This document shows, piece after piece, positions 50,431-60,132 of a DNA stretch of 64,000 bases. The notes beneath the pieces were generated by a model. The model made no database searches, was not told the DNA's origin, and saw only the letters and a program-made list of their open reading frames with translations. Both the position numbers and the translations under genes were made by a program. This stretch comes from Cylindrotheca closterium. Its lineage: Eukaryota; Bacillariophyta; Bacillariophyceae; Bacillariales; Bacillariaceae. Positions within the stretch are counted from its first letter, which is position 1, and each line of letters starts with the position of its first letter. The stretch spans positions 124,001-188,000 of the forward strand of contig CAKOGP040001847.1 in the NCBI GenBank assembly GCA_933822405.4. The letters are read 5' to 3'.

Positions 50431-51235
50431 TCTCGACTTGTTCTGGACATTACACTTGCAACAATTTAACACAGGCTGGTGCACTTTCTTTCAGTGATGA
50501 GTTTATTGCGTTTCTAAAATTCATATGCGCGTGCTAACCTGTCAGTTTCGCAATTCGTCATAATTGACCAGTCGATGAATTCACTGACAATAAATAGTCC
50601 GACCTTTTCACGGTCGCAGTTCTTTACTTGCGAAATGCTACATTTATAGCAAAGAAGAAGGCATTATATTTTTTTACGAATACATCGTTTCTTGACGTTT
50701 CTACAAATCCAAAATGACTGTTGTCCCGCGTCCAGCTACGAACAGTATTATTCCCACTCACGCAGGGAGAACTTACCGAACCACGAGGTACACGTGTACC
50801 TGGTACCGGTACCAATACTGTACGAATACCAGTTACCAGGTACCGCTGGTACCGGACCTACCACCTCCGTCGCTGAATGAATGGATCGTCATTGAAAGTG
50901 ATACTGTGAAAGCATAATATATATATTCCCATCATCCAAGAGGCTTCAACCAACTTCCGAATGGGCTGCGGTATGTTGGTGACTGTACCTGGTACCGGTA
51001 CCTTTCTGGTGGGGTTACTGTAGGCAGGGTTGGGCGGGCGGGCATAGGACTCATTCGACTGCATTTTGAAGGCGTCCGTCAGTCAACACGAAAGGATAGA
51101 GCACTGTATGTGGAAGTAGAAAAGTAGAAACATCATCAATGCCCTCAGTTTGATTGTCGGACTTGACCTTAGAACCAAACAAGGAGCGTACGGAATCATA
51201 AAGAGACACAGTCCTACCCGTATTTTGACTCCAAA
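50431..51235. promoter_or_regulatory. Divergent intergenic region with a cluster of GGTACC/ACCGGT palindromes
   Basis: About 800 bases between the starts of the receptor gene (leftward) and the THOC7-like gene (rightward). GGTACCGGTACC occurs at 50802-50813 and 50991-51002, with further half sites (GTACACGTGTAC near 50788, CCAGGTACC near 50837, TGGTACCGG near 50848). An ATATATATAT-type stretch is near 50919-50928. No gene is seen. Confidence 0.55.
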
Positions 51236-52036
51236 ATGACAGACACGAGTAACAGAAAGCGCAAGCTAGAGTCACAAGAGGACGACAATGGAGCATCCTT
51301 TCCTCCTCCCTTCACCACAAAGACATTGGAGCAACGATTGCGGAAGGGAATCATGGTGCAATCAGGTGGCCAAAAAGGTTCCTTAACTCGCTGTGTCCAA
51401 AAGTATGCCTTGTTGACAGCAGATGCGTCAAAGGAAAGTGGCAACAAGGATGAACTTCTCCGGGAATTTCTCCAAGAACTCCAACTGTATCGAATGGATC
51501 TTACCCGAAGTGTCTTGTTGAATCGCAATTTGACAAAGGAGATCAAGGAAAACCAAGCAGTCGAAGAGACCTTGAAAGAAGAGATTGAAGAGACTAAGAC
51601 CAAGGTCCATGAATGTCAACAGCAAGCAAAACGAGCCAAGCAAGTCCAATCTTGTTTTATGGAGTACGAGACACTTTCCAAATTGGCCAATACCTGTCTG
51701 GCGGATTCGCCGGAAATCCAAAGCACGAGACAGCTCAAGAACGAGATTGCACGAGTGAAACAAGAAATTTCCAGCAATCAAAAGGAAGAAGCCAAATTGG
51801 ATTCTGTCTTAGCAGTAAGAAAAAGTCAATTTCATTTGCTCATTCAATGCATGCTCGACCTGAAGCGATCCTTGGACAATGATGAAGTGGAGGATGCAGA
51901 AGACGATAGTGGAGAGGACGATAACAAAGGGACGGAAGGGGGTGATGGGGACGAAGCTCGGCCGATGGAAGTTGACGGTAATGACGATGAGGACGGTGCC
52001 CTTGACGATGACAATCTATACGGTGATCTCGGCTAA
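51236..52036 (+). CDS. THOC7: THO complex subunit 7-like protein
   Basis: A protein of 266 residues, mostly one long coiled coil. THOC7 is part of the THO/TREX complex, which couples transcription to mRNA export in the nucleus. The family pattern is visible: TLEQRLRKG near the N-terminus, a helix FLQELQLYRMDLTRS, then KEEIEETKTKVHECQQQAKR, FMEYETLSKLANTCLAD (matching the family's EYDxLAKxI... segment), and RQLKNEIARVKQEISSNQ. The last 55 residues are Asp/Glu/Gly-rich and disordered, ending DDDNLYGDLG. Length is near that of other THOC7 proteins (about 200) plus this tail. The start is the first ATG of the frame. Confidence 0.75.
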   Translation: MTDTSNRKRKLESQEDDNGASFPPPFTTKTLEQRLRKGIMVQSGGQKGSLTRCVQKYALLTADASKESGNKDELLREFLQELQLYRMDLTRSVLLNRNLTKEIKENQAVEETLKEEIEETKTKVHECQQQAKRAKQVQSCFMEYETLSKLANTCLADSPEIQSTRQLKNEIARVKQEISSNQKEEAKLDSVLAVRKSQFHLLIQCMLDLKRSLDNDEVEDAEDDSGEDDNKGTEGGDGDEARPMEVDGNDDEDGALDDDNLYGDLG

Positions 52037-52731
52037 TAGTGTTAGCCTAGGAGCGTGAGGAAGGCAGTGTAAGCCGCTGGAATCCATGGAACCCCTCGCA
52101 ACAGCAGCACCTTGTATCGCTTCATCCTTTACCCAAACGCCCTATTCTAATGAAAGAATTGGCCAAGCCTATCTTGTCGCCCAAGTGGCAAGAGGCGAAG
52201 ACTAGCAAGCGACGTATGACTTGCCTTGTGGCAGCGGAATGAATCCCCAGAGTGAGCCTTTCGTTTTGTCCCTAGTGACAGAATGTAGTCATGACAAAGA
52301 TCCTTTTAAATTTTAATGAGATTTGACTACCCTAGCACTCCGTCACCTACCACTACACTAGTGTCTGATGTAAGGCAGGAAATGAGGAGGTAGATGGTTC
52401 GAAGTGTAACACGCCTTCTGTAGGTCCTTGTACTACTTGTCATTCAAATCTTGACAGCCCTTCCGATACTTCTGGATATCCCACCATTGCAATATTTATC
52501 GAGGTACTTCATGGCGGAGCTGGTTAGAGGGATATATGTTGTAGGTATGTATTCTTTTTGACAACTCCGTCGTTCGAATATTCCCCGCGATTGTCTGTGT
52601 CACATGCGTGTCGCTTTCGGCCACCGAGCCCACATTATCTTCACAAAAAAGAATGAACCAACGGAAACATTATTCGAGGTCATACCAATTCCGAGGAAAG
52701 GAGTCTGATCAAATCATTTCTACTTGACACC
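52037..52731. other. Intergenic, no gene seen
   Basis: About 700 bases between two rightward genes. No open frame with coding character, repeat or motif stands out. The right end must contain the promoter of the LRR receptor-like gene. Confidence 0.45.
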
Positions 52732-54795
52732 ATGGCAAACCCATACGGACATATTCGCTATTTTCAGCAATCCACCACAGAGGATGACGAAAGCGATGGG
52801 ATATCTTCGTTAGACAACGCGCACCTGCCTGTCATAAACTCAGCGCCGTCGAATGATGAGGAAAGTGTGGACAGTGGTATCCTTCGAATCAAGAGTCGCG
52901 TTCGGGAGTTGGAGACCGTCTTTTCTTCCAACTTTAATGGAAAATCAGATGCTCCAGCTACCCAAGATGAAGAACAACGTAGCGAAACATCACACGAAAG
53001 CGCGGATGTCGGTACCCTTCGAAAGGAACTGGAAGATGCCGATCGAGTTCACTCACTTTCTTTGGCTGATTATCTCAAAGTGCTCGAGGTGAAACCAGCA
53101 GGTTTTGGTTCTTCTTATAGTGCAGGTCGTCCCCAGACACCAGACCCTGAAAACTTGACATGGAACGACTTGATGAAAGCGACAGCATCACGGTCAGGGT
53201 CTCTTGCTGACAATCATTCAGGTCCGACGAAAACAAGGGAACCGCAAGACGATCACCAACCTCTGCCAAAGCGACGAAAGCGAGCTTTCTGGATTGCTCT
53301 TCTACTTCTGTTGGTGATTGGAATTGTTGTGGCAGTCGTTGTCAGCACTGATGACTCTGTCCCTGCTGGTGCTGTGCAAACGGAAATGTCAGTCACGGGA
53401 GTATCAGACAAGGAAGAGGGAACAGGCAACGATTCTTCTGATTTTGCGCCTGATCCATCACTTCCGGTGCCACCGAGTTCCGCGGCAACACCAAAACCGT
53501 CCGAGTCCAAAGGGTCAGTTGCTATCCAGCCTAGTAGTCCCTCGAAGACACCGACGATCCCGACGACTAAGGAGCCATCGAATCTCACAAAAGCACCAAT
53601 AATACCTACCCAACAACCACTGAGCCCAACTTTGCGCCCTGTAGTACTGATTCCCCCTGCTCCCGCTCCATCAGCGTCCCCAGTCTCCCCTGAGCTGCGA
53701 GACCAAGTGATTGGTTTTCTAGAACAAGAATACGGAGTTGCTTTTCAGGAGGCCTATAATATCGTCGCTGTGGACTGGGTGCTTGCTGGAGGCGTTGGTG
53801 TCCTCAATCACAAACTAGCGCAACGATTTACAATGAAGGTGCTTGATTTGAGTCTACGTGGAGACAACACTGTCCAGCCGGCTGGAACCTTGAATGCGGC
53901 AAAGTGGTCGGCATCAAATTTTGATGAGTGTCAGTGGAACGGTGTCAAATGCAATGCTGAAGGCCTGGTGACAGAGTTACGATTGGGTGGTCGGTCATAT
54001 GGGGGGACAATTCCGAGAGAGATCAGAATACTACAAAGAAGTTTGGAATTCTTGGATATTTCAAAGAATGAGCTCGTTGGTACTTTGAATGAGGATTTCT
54101 TCCAATTGACACAACTGAAACGGGTCTATCTGTATCAGAACAAAATCTCTGGCGGAATTTCACCCTCCTTTGCCCTACTGCAAAATCTCACACACCTTCA
54201 CATGAGCCAATGTCAACTGAGTGGTCCACTTCCTAATGATCTACGAAGGATGACAAATTTGCGCTACTTGAACTTGCACCGAAATCGAATATCAGGCCGT
54301 TTGCCTCACTACATGAAGTACATGTCTAGTCTTTGGTACCTTGATCTTGGCAGGAATGATATTAGTGAGGATCTACCAAATGGTTGGGGAGACGGAATGG
54401 TCTCGCTGCGACATTTGTACCTGGACCACAACCGAATTGACAAGTATATTCCATCATCCTACAACAAACTGGGGGATTACCAATTGCAAGTGTTGGTATT
54501 GAACAACAATGATCTGACAGGGTCGGTTCCATTGAAGAATCCAGGATTAGGTACGAATTGAACAATGCAATGATGCGTCATCGGTGTTGTTTCATGTTTG
54601 GTTCTCACACACTTTTTTCTCGATTCCCGCCACAATGTAGTCACATTGAATGTCCACAACAATAGGTTGAGTGCCAATCTCGGAGGTGACGTATGTGCAA
54701 TGAGCATCTTTGGTTCTGGCAAACTGGTCGATTTCAATGCAGATTGCAATATCTGTCATTGCGAGGGCTGGATGTGTGACAATTGCACCCAGTAG
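52732..54795 (+). CDS. LRR receptor-like single-pass membrane protein (two exons)
   Basis: A protein of 657 residues from exons 52732-54550 and 54641-54795. The 90-bp intron starts GTACG and ends AATGTAG; without splicing the frame ends 4 codons later and loses the last repeat and the Cys-rich end (CNICHCEGWMCDNC). Residues 1-180 are polar and cytoplasmic, the membrane helix is at about 185-205 (FWIALLLLLVIGIVVAVVV), and residues 220-320 form a Pro/Ser/Thr linker. The ectodomain opens with a plant-LRR-type cap (FDECQWNGVKCNAEGLVTEL) and has eight or so repeats of plant type (for example LEFLDISKNELVGTL, LRYLNLHRNRISGRLP, LWYLDLGRNDISEDLP). No kinase domain is present. Such proteins are common in diatoms, with presumed roles in surface recognition; the ligand is unknown. 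Confidence 0.82.
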
Positions 54796-55165
54796 CAAGC
54801 CATGCGGCTCATCATATCAGTGGCTATCAAATGATTCCACAGTGACGATTATTCCACAGGGATTTGATGTTTTAAAAATGATAGTTAGTACTGTATGTCT
54901 AAAAATGCCATGGGGATTATTCGCTATATCTAAGCTATAGTTGACGATTCACACTCTGTACCGGGTCTCGTGTCTGCTTGTATGAAAATTGAAGACATTT
55001 GACTGACCAAGATCCATGTGATGCAGTATGCAAAGGTAGATGTCACTTTGGGTGGTATGCTTACGTTTCCATTCTCCTTCTATCCAGAATGCAGGTCATG
55101 TCCCGCATGTCCGCATGTAGTGCGCAAATCGTTTGTTCCAGCTGGCTACAGTAGTGCTGTACTAC
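54796..55165. other. Intergenic, convergent 3' ends
   Basis: About 370 bases between the facing 3' ends of the LRR receptor-like gene and the first METTL24-like gene. Nothing is recognised. Confidence 0.5.
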
Positions 55166-56155
55166 TTAGGCGGTGGAAGTTTCGCCACACAATAATGCTC
55201 CATTCACCTTTCTAAGAAATGACTCACTTACAAAGGAGTATTCTAGGCATCGATGACCACCGCAACCCCAACCGTTGCGTTCTTTGTGAAAGATTCTCAT
55301 TCCTGCCCTGTCAGCCGCCATGAATAGCTTTGAAACCAAGTCATATGATTGAAGATGCAATTCAATTTGTATTTGATTGACATGAATCTGCTTGGAAGCA
55401 ATCATATCAAAGAATGCAGGCATGGCTTCGTACTCGCAGCCTTCACAGTCGATTTTGAATATATCAATGATTCTATTGGTATGACCAAGTTCAGATACAA
55501 TGGTTTGGAGACTTTTGGTCACAAACTTGTGTCTTCGATGTTGATACAACTCCCCCTCCGCGCCGATTCCCCAAGGATGAAATGTGGAATACTCGCCTCC
55601 CTTGAATGCTTGCCGCAAGGTTGGATCAAATGTATGAGTTTCGCACCCAAGGAAATCATGTACTGCTTTCTCGAACTCAATATGGTTGTTACTGCCAATG
55701 GAGTACACCAAGCAGGCGTCTTTTGGATTTTTGGCATTCTTATTGCCAATGAAATCGACGCCACAGACAAACTTGGGCCCATCTCCAATGGCAAGGTGTC
55801 GAATATCAGATCCAAAGCGTTCGTCTGAAATACAGTTTGCCTCTGGCTCAAAGACATCAAATCGTTCCGTATGTTTCGTCGTGTTCAATGTAAACATGGC
55901 ATCTATACGATTCTGACGTCGTCGATTGAATTGCTCTTCCATCTTGAGCAGCCGTTGCATGCAGGCAGTGTCTTCCGGCAAAGTAAAATGTTCGGATGCG
56001 GGAACTATCAAAGAGAAGACGCAAAACGAGCCAATGAAGAACAATAGGACAAGCAGCTGTTTTCCTTGGGATCCGGCGGAAACATTGTGGCCGAAGCTCG
56101 TCGTCGTCGTCGTACTTGTCAAACTCCGTTCTCTTCTACCAACCCTGAGTTTCAT
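55166..56155 (-). CDS. METTL24-like (Methyltransf_22) type II membrane protein, copy 1
   Basis: A protein of 329 residues from the ATG at 56155 (MKLRVGRRERS); the frame extends 42 codons further with another ATG but no conserved residues. A short basic N-terminus, then one hydrophobic helix (LLVLLFFIGSFCVFSLIV) suggests a type II membrane protein, probably of the Golgi or secretory pathway. The lumenal part reads RFGSDIRHLAIGDGPKFVCGVDFI, CLVYSIGSNNHIEFEKAVHD, HTFDPTL, FHPWGI, then IDIFKIDCEGCEYEAM and IQIELHLQSYD, and a Cys-rich end (NGWGCGGHRCLEYSFV). This is the pattern of the METTL24/Methyltransf_22 group, related to FkbM O-methyltransferases. The substrate is not known. A close paralog follows at 56753-57748 on the same strand. 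Confidence 0.8.
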   Translation of the reverse strand: MKLRVGRRERSLTSTTTTTSFGHNVSAGSQGKQLLVLLFFIGSFCVFSLIVPASEHFTLPEDTACMQRLLKMEEQFNRRRQNRIDAMFTLNTTKHTERFDVFEPEANCISDERFGSDIRHLAIGDGPKFVCGVDFIGNKNAKNPKDACLVYSIGSNNHIEFEKAVHDFLGCETHTFDPTLRQAFKGGEYSTFHPWGIGAEGELYQHRRHKFVTKSLQTIVSELGHTNRIIDIFKIDCEGCEYEAMPAFFDMIASKQIHVNQIQIELHLQSYDLVSKLFMAADRAGMRIFHKERNGWGCGGHRCLEYSFVSESFLRKVNGALLCGETSTA

Positions 56156-56752
56156 TGCCACCAGCAGTTGTGATTCTGGATAATTGTGGTTGCTGTTGCC
56201 GTTTTTATAGTTGTGGACCTGACAATGATGATGGCATTCGATGAATGATGATGATTCCTTCGAAGTAAAAGTCTCATCCACAACACGTTACGTGATGTAT
56301 ATAATGTCATTGCAACAGTCAAATTCAAAAAACGAGCGCATCGTCCCCCCTCCCACTTCCAAAGATATTATACCCACCGTCCCCCAAAACCAGCAACGAG
56401 TCATTTCGTCTCTGCATGATAAAGTCTTTTAGATAGAATGGAATAGAATATCGTATATTATATATTATACGGGGATAGTAATATTATTTTCAAGAGTGTT
56501 GAAAGGAAGACTATTTGCGACATTCAAGGTTATTGTTGGCCATTCGTGCGCTGCATATACCGGTACCGCGGTATGATTGTTTGCTTTGGTGGGTTGTTCC
56601 TAGGTATAGAAACTTCATGTGTTACAGTAGAGCATGCCAGTTATCACGTTGGTGGTATACGGGTATTTCCATTCTTCTCCTGTCCATGGTATCTATAGGA
56701 TATTGCATGCATATAGCGCATCGTGCCATATGTTTGTGCTGGCAAGTGCTAC
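56156..56752. promoter_or_regulatory. Intergenic between METTL24-like paralogs
   Basis: About 600 bases; upstream of copy 1 and downstream of copy 2. Contains TACCGGTA at 56558-56565 within a longer near-palindrome (ATACCGGTACCGCGGTAT) and AT-rich stretches near 56450. No gene is seen. Confidence 0.5.
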
Positions 56753-57748
56753 TTAGGCTTTGGAACTTTCACCACACAACACTGCTCCATTCACTTGTCG
56801 AAGGTATTCCTCGCTTACAAGGGCGTATTCTATGCAGCGAAAACCACCGCAACCCCAACCGTTGCGCTCTTTGTGAAATATCCGCATCCCTGCTCTATCC
56901 GCCGCCATGAAAAGTTTTGCAACTGCGTCGTAGGATTGAAGATGCAATTCGATTTGTATTTGATTGACACGAATCTTCTTGGCTGCAATCAGGTCAAAGA
57001 ATGCAGGCATGGCTTCGTATTCACAGCGTTCACAGTCAATCTTGAAAATATCAATGGTTCTATCGTTATGACCAAGTTCGGCTACGATGGCACCGAGACT
57101 CTTGGTCACAAAATTGGTTTTTCGCTTGTTGTACACCGCCCGCACCGTCTCCCCGTCCACGCCAATTCCCCACGGATGGAATGTGGAATACGCATCACCC
57201 TTGAATGCTGTCTTCAAGGTCGGGTCAAACGTATGAGTTTCGCACCCAAGGAAATCATGTACAGCTTTCTCGAATTCAATGTCGTTATCACTGCCAATGG
57301 AATACACCAGACACTCGTCTTTTGGGTTTTTGGCGTTCTTATTGCCAATCAAATCGACGCCACAGACAAACTTGGGCCCATCTCCAATCGCAAGATATCG
57401 GGTATCGGATCCAAAGCGTTCCTCCGCTATGCAGTTTGCCTCTGGCTCAAAGACATCAAATCGCTCCGTTCGTTTGGTGGTGTTCCGTTGGAACATGGCA
57501 TCTATGCGAACTTGACGCCGATGATTGAATTGCTCTTCCAACTTGAGCAACCGTTGTTTGCAGAAAGCATCTCCTACTCCCGCCAAAGTGTTCTGCTGTT
57601 CGGATGATGCGGGTGCACTCGTAGTAGATCTGATGTAAAATGAGCCACCAATAACGAACAAGACCAGGACGGGCACCAGTATTACTATTTTGGATCGTAG
57701 ACTCTTTTGTGCCAATTTCCACTCTTTGTTGCCAACTTTAACTTGCAT
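56753..57748 (-). CDS. METTL24-like (Methyltransf_22) type II membrane protein, copy 2
   Basis: A protein of 331 residues, the tandem paralog of the gene at 55166-56155. The N-terminus is basic, followed by a hydrophobic helix (IVILVPVLVLFVIGGSFYI). The catalytic part is very similar (RFGSDTRYLAIGDGPKFVCGV, ECLVYSIGSDNDIEFEKAV, HTFDPTLKTAFKG, IQIELHLQSYD, NGWGCGGFRCIEYALV). One difference falls in a conserved motif: the segment that reads IDCEGCEYEA in copy 1 is IDCERCEYEA here, replacing the Gly by Arg. This may alter or abolish activity, or may be tolerated; it cannot be decided from the sequence. The N-terminal stems of the two copies have diverged most. Confidence 0.82.
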   Translation of the reverse strand: MQVKVGNKEWKLAQKSLRSKIVILVPVLVLFVIGGSFYIRSTTSAPASSEQQNTLAGVGDAFCKQRLLKLEEQFNHRRQVRIDAMFQRNTTKRTERFDVFEPEANCIAEERFGSDTRYLAIGDGPKFVCGVDLIGNKNAKNPKDECLVYSIGSDNDIEFEKAVHDFLGCETHTFDPTLKTAFKGDAYSTFHPWGIGVDGETVRAVYNKRKTNFVTKSLGAIVAELGHNDRTIDIFKIDCERCEYEAMPAFFDLIAAKKIRVNQIQIELHLQSYDAVAKLFMAADRAGMRIFHKERNGWGCGGFRCIEYALVSEEYLRQVNGAVLCGESSKA

Positions 57749-57887
57749 TGCGACTGTGGGGCATTGTGACAGTTCTTATTAGGGACCTGACAATAAGACT
57801 GGACTGTTATAAGATCCGAAGACGATTTCACCCAATAATAGCAAGATTCATTCTGAATGACCCCAATCGTGCATGACTGGTGTGAAG

Positions 57888-57933
57888 CTGGTCTTTTGGA
57901 TTGCGCGCGAAGCCTGCGGTTCCAAAAGACCAG
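57888..57933. repeat. 13-bp inverted repeat with a 20-base loop
   Basis: CTGGTCTTTTGGA at 57888-57900 is exactly complementary to TCCAAAAGACCAG at 57921-57933. The loop contains GCGCGC. It lies about 140 bases upstream of the METTL24-like copy 2 start. Confidence 0.85.
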
Positions 57934-57986
57934 TCTTTGATGTCCCGCGAAGCGGAATATCAGATACAGTACTTGCTTGCCTACCT

Positions 57987-58051
57987 GGCCATGCATTGAT
58001 GCATCAAATTAATAAAATAATATTATTAATTTGATGCATCAATGCATGGCC
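57987..58051. repeat. Perfect 29-bp inverted repeat with a 7-base loop
   Basis: The arm at 57987-58015 (starting GGCCATGCATTGATGCATCA) is the exact reverse complement of the arm at 58023-58051. Each arm also contains the smaller palindrome TTGATGCATCAA. The structure would form a long cruciform or hairpin. It lies about 240 bases upstream of METTL24-like copy 2. Confidence 0.95.
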
Positions 58052-58896
58052 TAACAGGGATATGGAGGGAGGGAATTAAATAAATAAACGTATTTCTTGA
58101 TGTATACTCGCAGACAAGTTCGATAAATTGATCGGACTTGGTGTTGCGGAGCAATGCAGTTGTGACGGTCGCTCGGCCGTCGTCAGTATGATGAAAGGAA
58201 TCCAATGATTCGTTCTCGAGCTTTCGTCTACATCGAACTTCCTACTTTTGAGTACCAGCACTCGTAGTAGTATGGTGATAGGACTAGATGCAAGCCACCA
58301 ATGATAGCGTCGTTATTGATAATCTCTGATTCTGGATTAAGTTCTTCTTCTCACAGGTCTGATGGCTCTGCGACAGCAGTGAGAAGATGATTTTGGAGCA
58401 AAGAAGGTATTTTCCGTAGACTTTTTATTTATTTATTTAAATTAAGTACTAAAGTCTAGGTATATTTATCTTTGTCTGGTACTTTTGCGATGCCATAGTG
58501 TTGGTAATCTTGTTTGCGATGATGCCTTTTCTAGAAATCGATTTCGGTGTGCCTATCGGTCTTTCTTGAATGTGAATCAAATCAGGCAGGACTGATGTTG
58601 AAATTCGAAAATACTACTCCTGTGGTTTGCCGAAGTTCATTATTACAGTTGCTGCTATCAGCCAAAGCAATCGAGTGTAATAAAATGTAGTTGCATTCTT
58701 GAATGAGCCTATGTAGTACTACTCTATCATTTATTCGAACCTGGAGAGACTGTGACCACGTCTCCGCATTGACTATATCATGATTCGGATCATCATCACA
58801 CCACCACATGAGCACAATACGGTTATACCGAATGAGTCAGTATGTTGATGGTGGTTGGACCATCAAATGTGATATATTCGTCTTCGTCGATTTGCC

Positions 58897-60132
58897 TCAT
58901 GCTGGCAAATTGATTGGTATGACAATTGGTGATGGTTCGTCACCTTCTTTGTCACATTCCCATGTATCATATGGTGCTTCCGTTGTTCGTAGGCGTGCAA
59001 TTTCAGCCAGTGGTACTTCCATTTCGTTTTTAAGATCAGGTAGTGGAGCTTGATAAAAATGATGGATCGGTTTCAACCCACCAGACATCAAGCCTCTCCG
59101 TTCAACAAATTTGATCACATCTAGACGCCATTTGCTTTTATTGCCTTTGCCTGACATCCTTAATGCGAATACGCATTCCTCCCCTTTGTATTCAGCTTCC
59201 CTGGTGAATTGCCTGCATCGCTTATCCCATACATAAACTCCATCCACAATATTCATCCCAGCACCATATACATAGTATCGGGGGACAAGCTTTGCTATTT
59301 TGATTGGAGTCTCGCCACCTCGATGGACAAATGCTTGGTGTATCTTTTCCATTGGAAACAATGAAAAATTCCCCTCCTCGGCCGCTTTGGATGTCTTTGA
59401 TAGCTGTTGGAACGAAAGATGTCGCAAGTCGATGTTAGTTGCGATGTTACAAAGAACCTGCTTTTCGTGATCATCAAAAGCATCGGTTTTGTTTTTGTCA
59501 GCGAACCATGTTTGGAGGCATGCGACTGCCGTGCATTTGCCTGTACTCGCGAGAACTCTTGCAAGAACACTTGGATGCACATGCACATGCACATGCGGGT
59601 GATCTTCGCCCGTTTCAGGACCAAGACCAAAGCAGTCGATTGGATTGGCAACGGCGAGCTGAAATAGTAGATCCCAAAATGGCCCGTCGTCTTCGTCACG
59701 AATCATGAATTCAGCCAATAATAAACCAGCATATCGCATCTTTTCCTCCTTGACAACCAATTCAACTATCTTCTTCTCGACTTGCAAGATCACTTCTCCA
59801 AGCTCAAAATAGTTTCCAGCCTTGCGAAGACCGATAAGAAATGCCGCTTCCTCGTCCATTGACATTTCAGTTTGCAAGATTGGATCAAAATCCAGCTCAT
59901 TGCAAACACAATGTTTGACAATGATTTGAATGACAATCGAATGGAAGTCCAGATTACAACGGTCTTCCAATTGTTCTCGAAAGCCCTTGTAAAACATTCC
60001 TTTGAACACTGGGCTCCGGGCTGCCAAGAAAGGCTTGATGCACCCAATTTCTTTCCCATCCGTCCCCACCAAATGAAGATCTACCATATCTTCATCGCTC
60101 ATAGATGCAAGCTGGTCTCTTTCGATACTCAT
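58897..60132 (-). CDS. BTB/POZ domain protein
   Basis: A protein of 411 residues from the ATG at 60132 (MSIERDQLASMSDEDMVDL). The upstream open frame has no conserved features. Residues 12-120 look like a BTB/POZ domain: MVDLHLVGTDGKEIGCIKPFLAARSPVFKGMF and then a helical stretch (IVIQIIVKHCVCNELDFD). Residues 120-260 are helical and could be a BACK-like region. A His/Val run (HPHVHVHVHPSV) sits near 190. The C-terminal 170 residues hold strands such as PRYYVYGAGMNIVDGVYVWD and ECVFALRMSGKGNKSKWRLDVI, which I do not recognise. BTB proteins often bridge CUL3 ubiquitin ligases to substrates; whether this one does is not known. Confidence 0.72.
   Translation of the reverse strand: MSIERDQLASMSDEDMVDLHLVGTDGKEIGCIKPFLAARSPVFKGMFYKGFREQLEDRCNLDFHSIVIQIIVKHCVCNELDFDPILQTEMSMDEEAAFLIGLRKAGNYFELGEVILQVEKKIVELVVKEEKMRYAGLLLAEFMIRDEDDGPFWDLLFQLAVANPIDCFGLGPETGEDHPHVHVHVHPSVLARVLASTGKCTAVACLQTWFADKNKTDAFDDHEKQVLCNIATNIDLRHLSFQQLSKTSKAAEEGNFSLFPMEKIHQAFVHRGGETPIKIAKLVPRYYVYGAGMNIVDGVYVWDKRCRQFTREAEYKGEECVFALRMSGKGNKSKWRLDVIKFVERRGLMSGGLKPIHHFYQAPLPDLKNEMEVPLAEIARLRTTEAPYDTWECDKEGDEPSPIVIPINLPA

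Larger units (their letters stand above)
57749..58896. other. Intergenic with two inverted repeats
   Basis: About 1.15 kb without a convincing gene, upstream of METTL24-like copy 2 and downstream of the BTB gene. It holds two hairpin-forming inverted repeats (separate entries). Elsewhere AT-rich, with TTTATTTATTTATTT near 58425. Short frames have no domain. Confidence 0.5.

Noticed and set aside
56723..57607. Rightward frame of 294 codons opposite METTL24-like copy 2
   Set aside because: Exact antisense of the conserved methyltransferase frame; the same kind of shadow occurs opposite copy 1.
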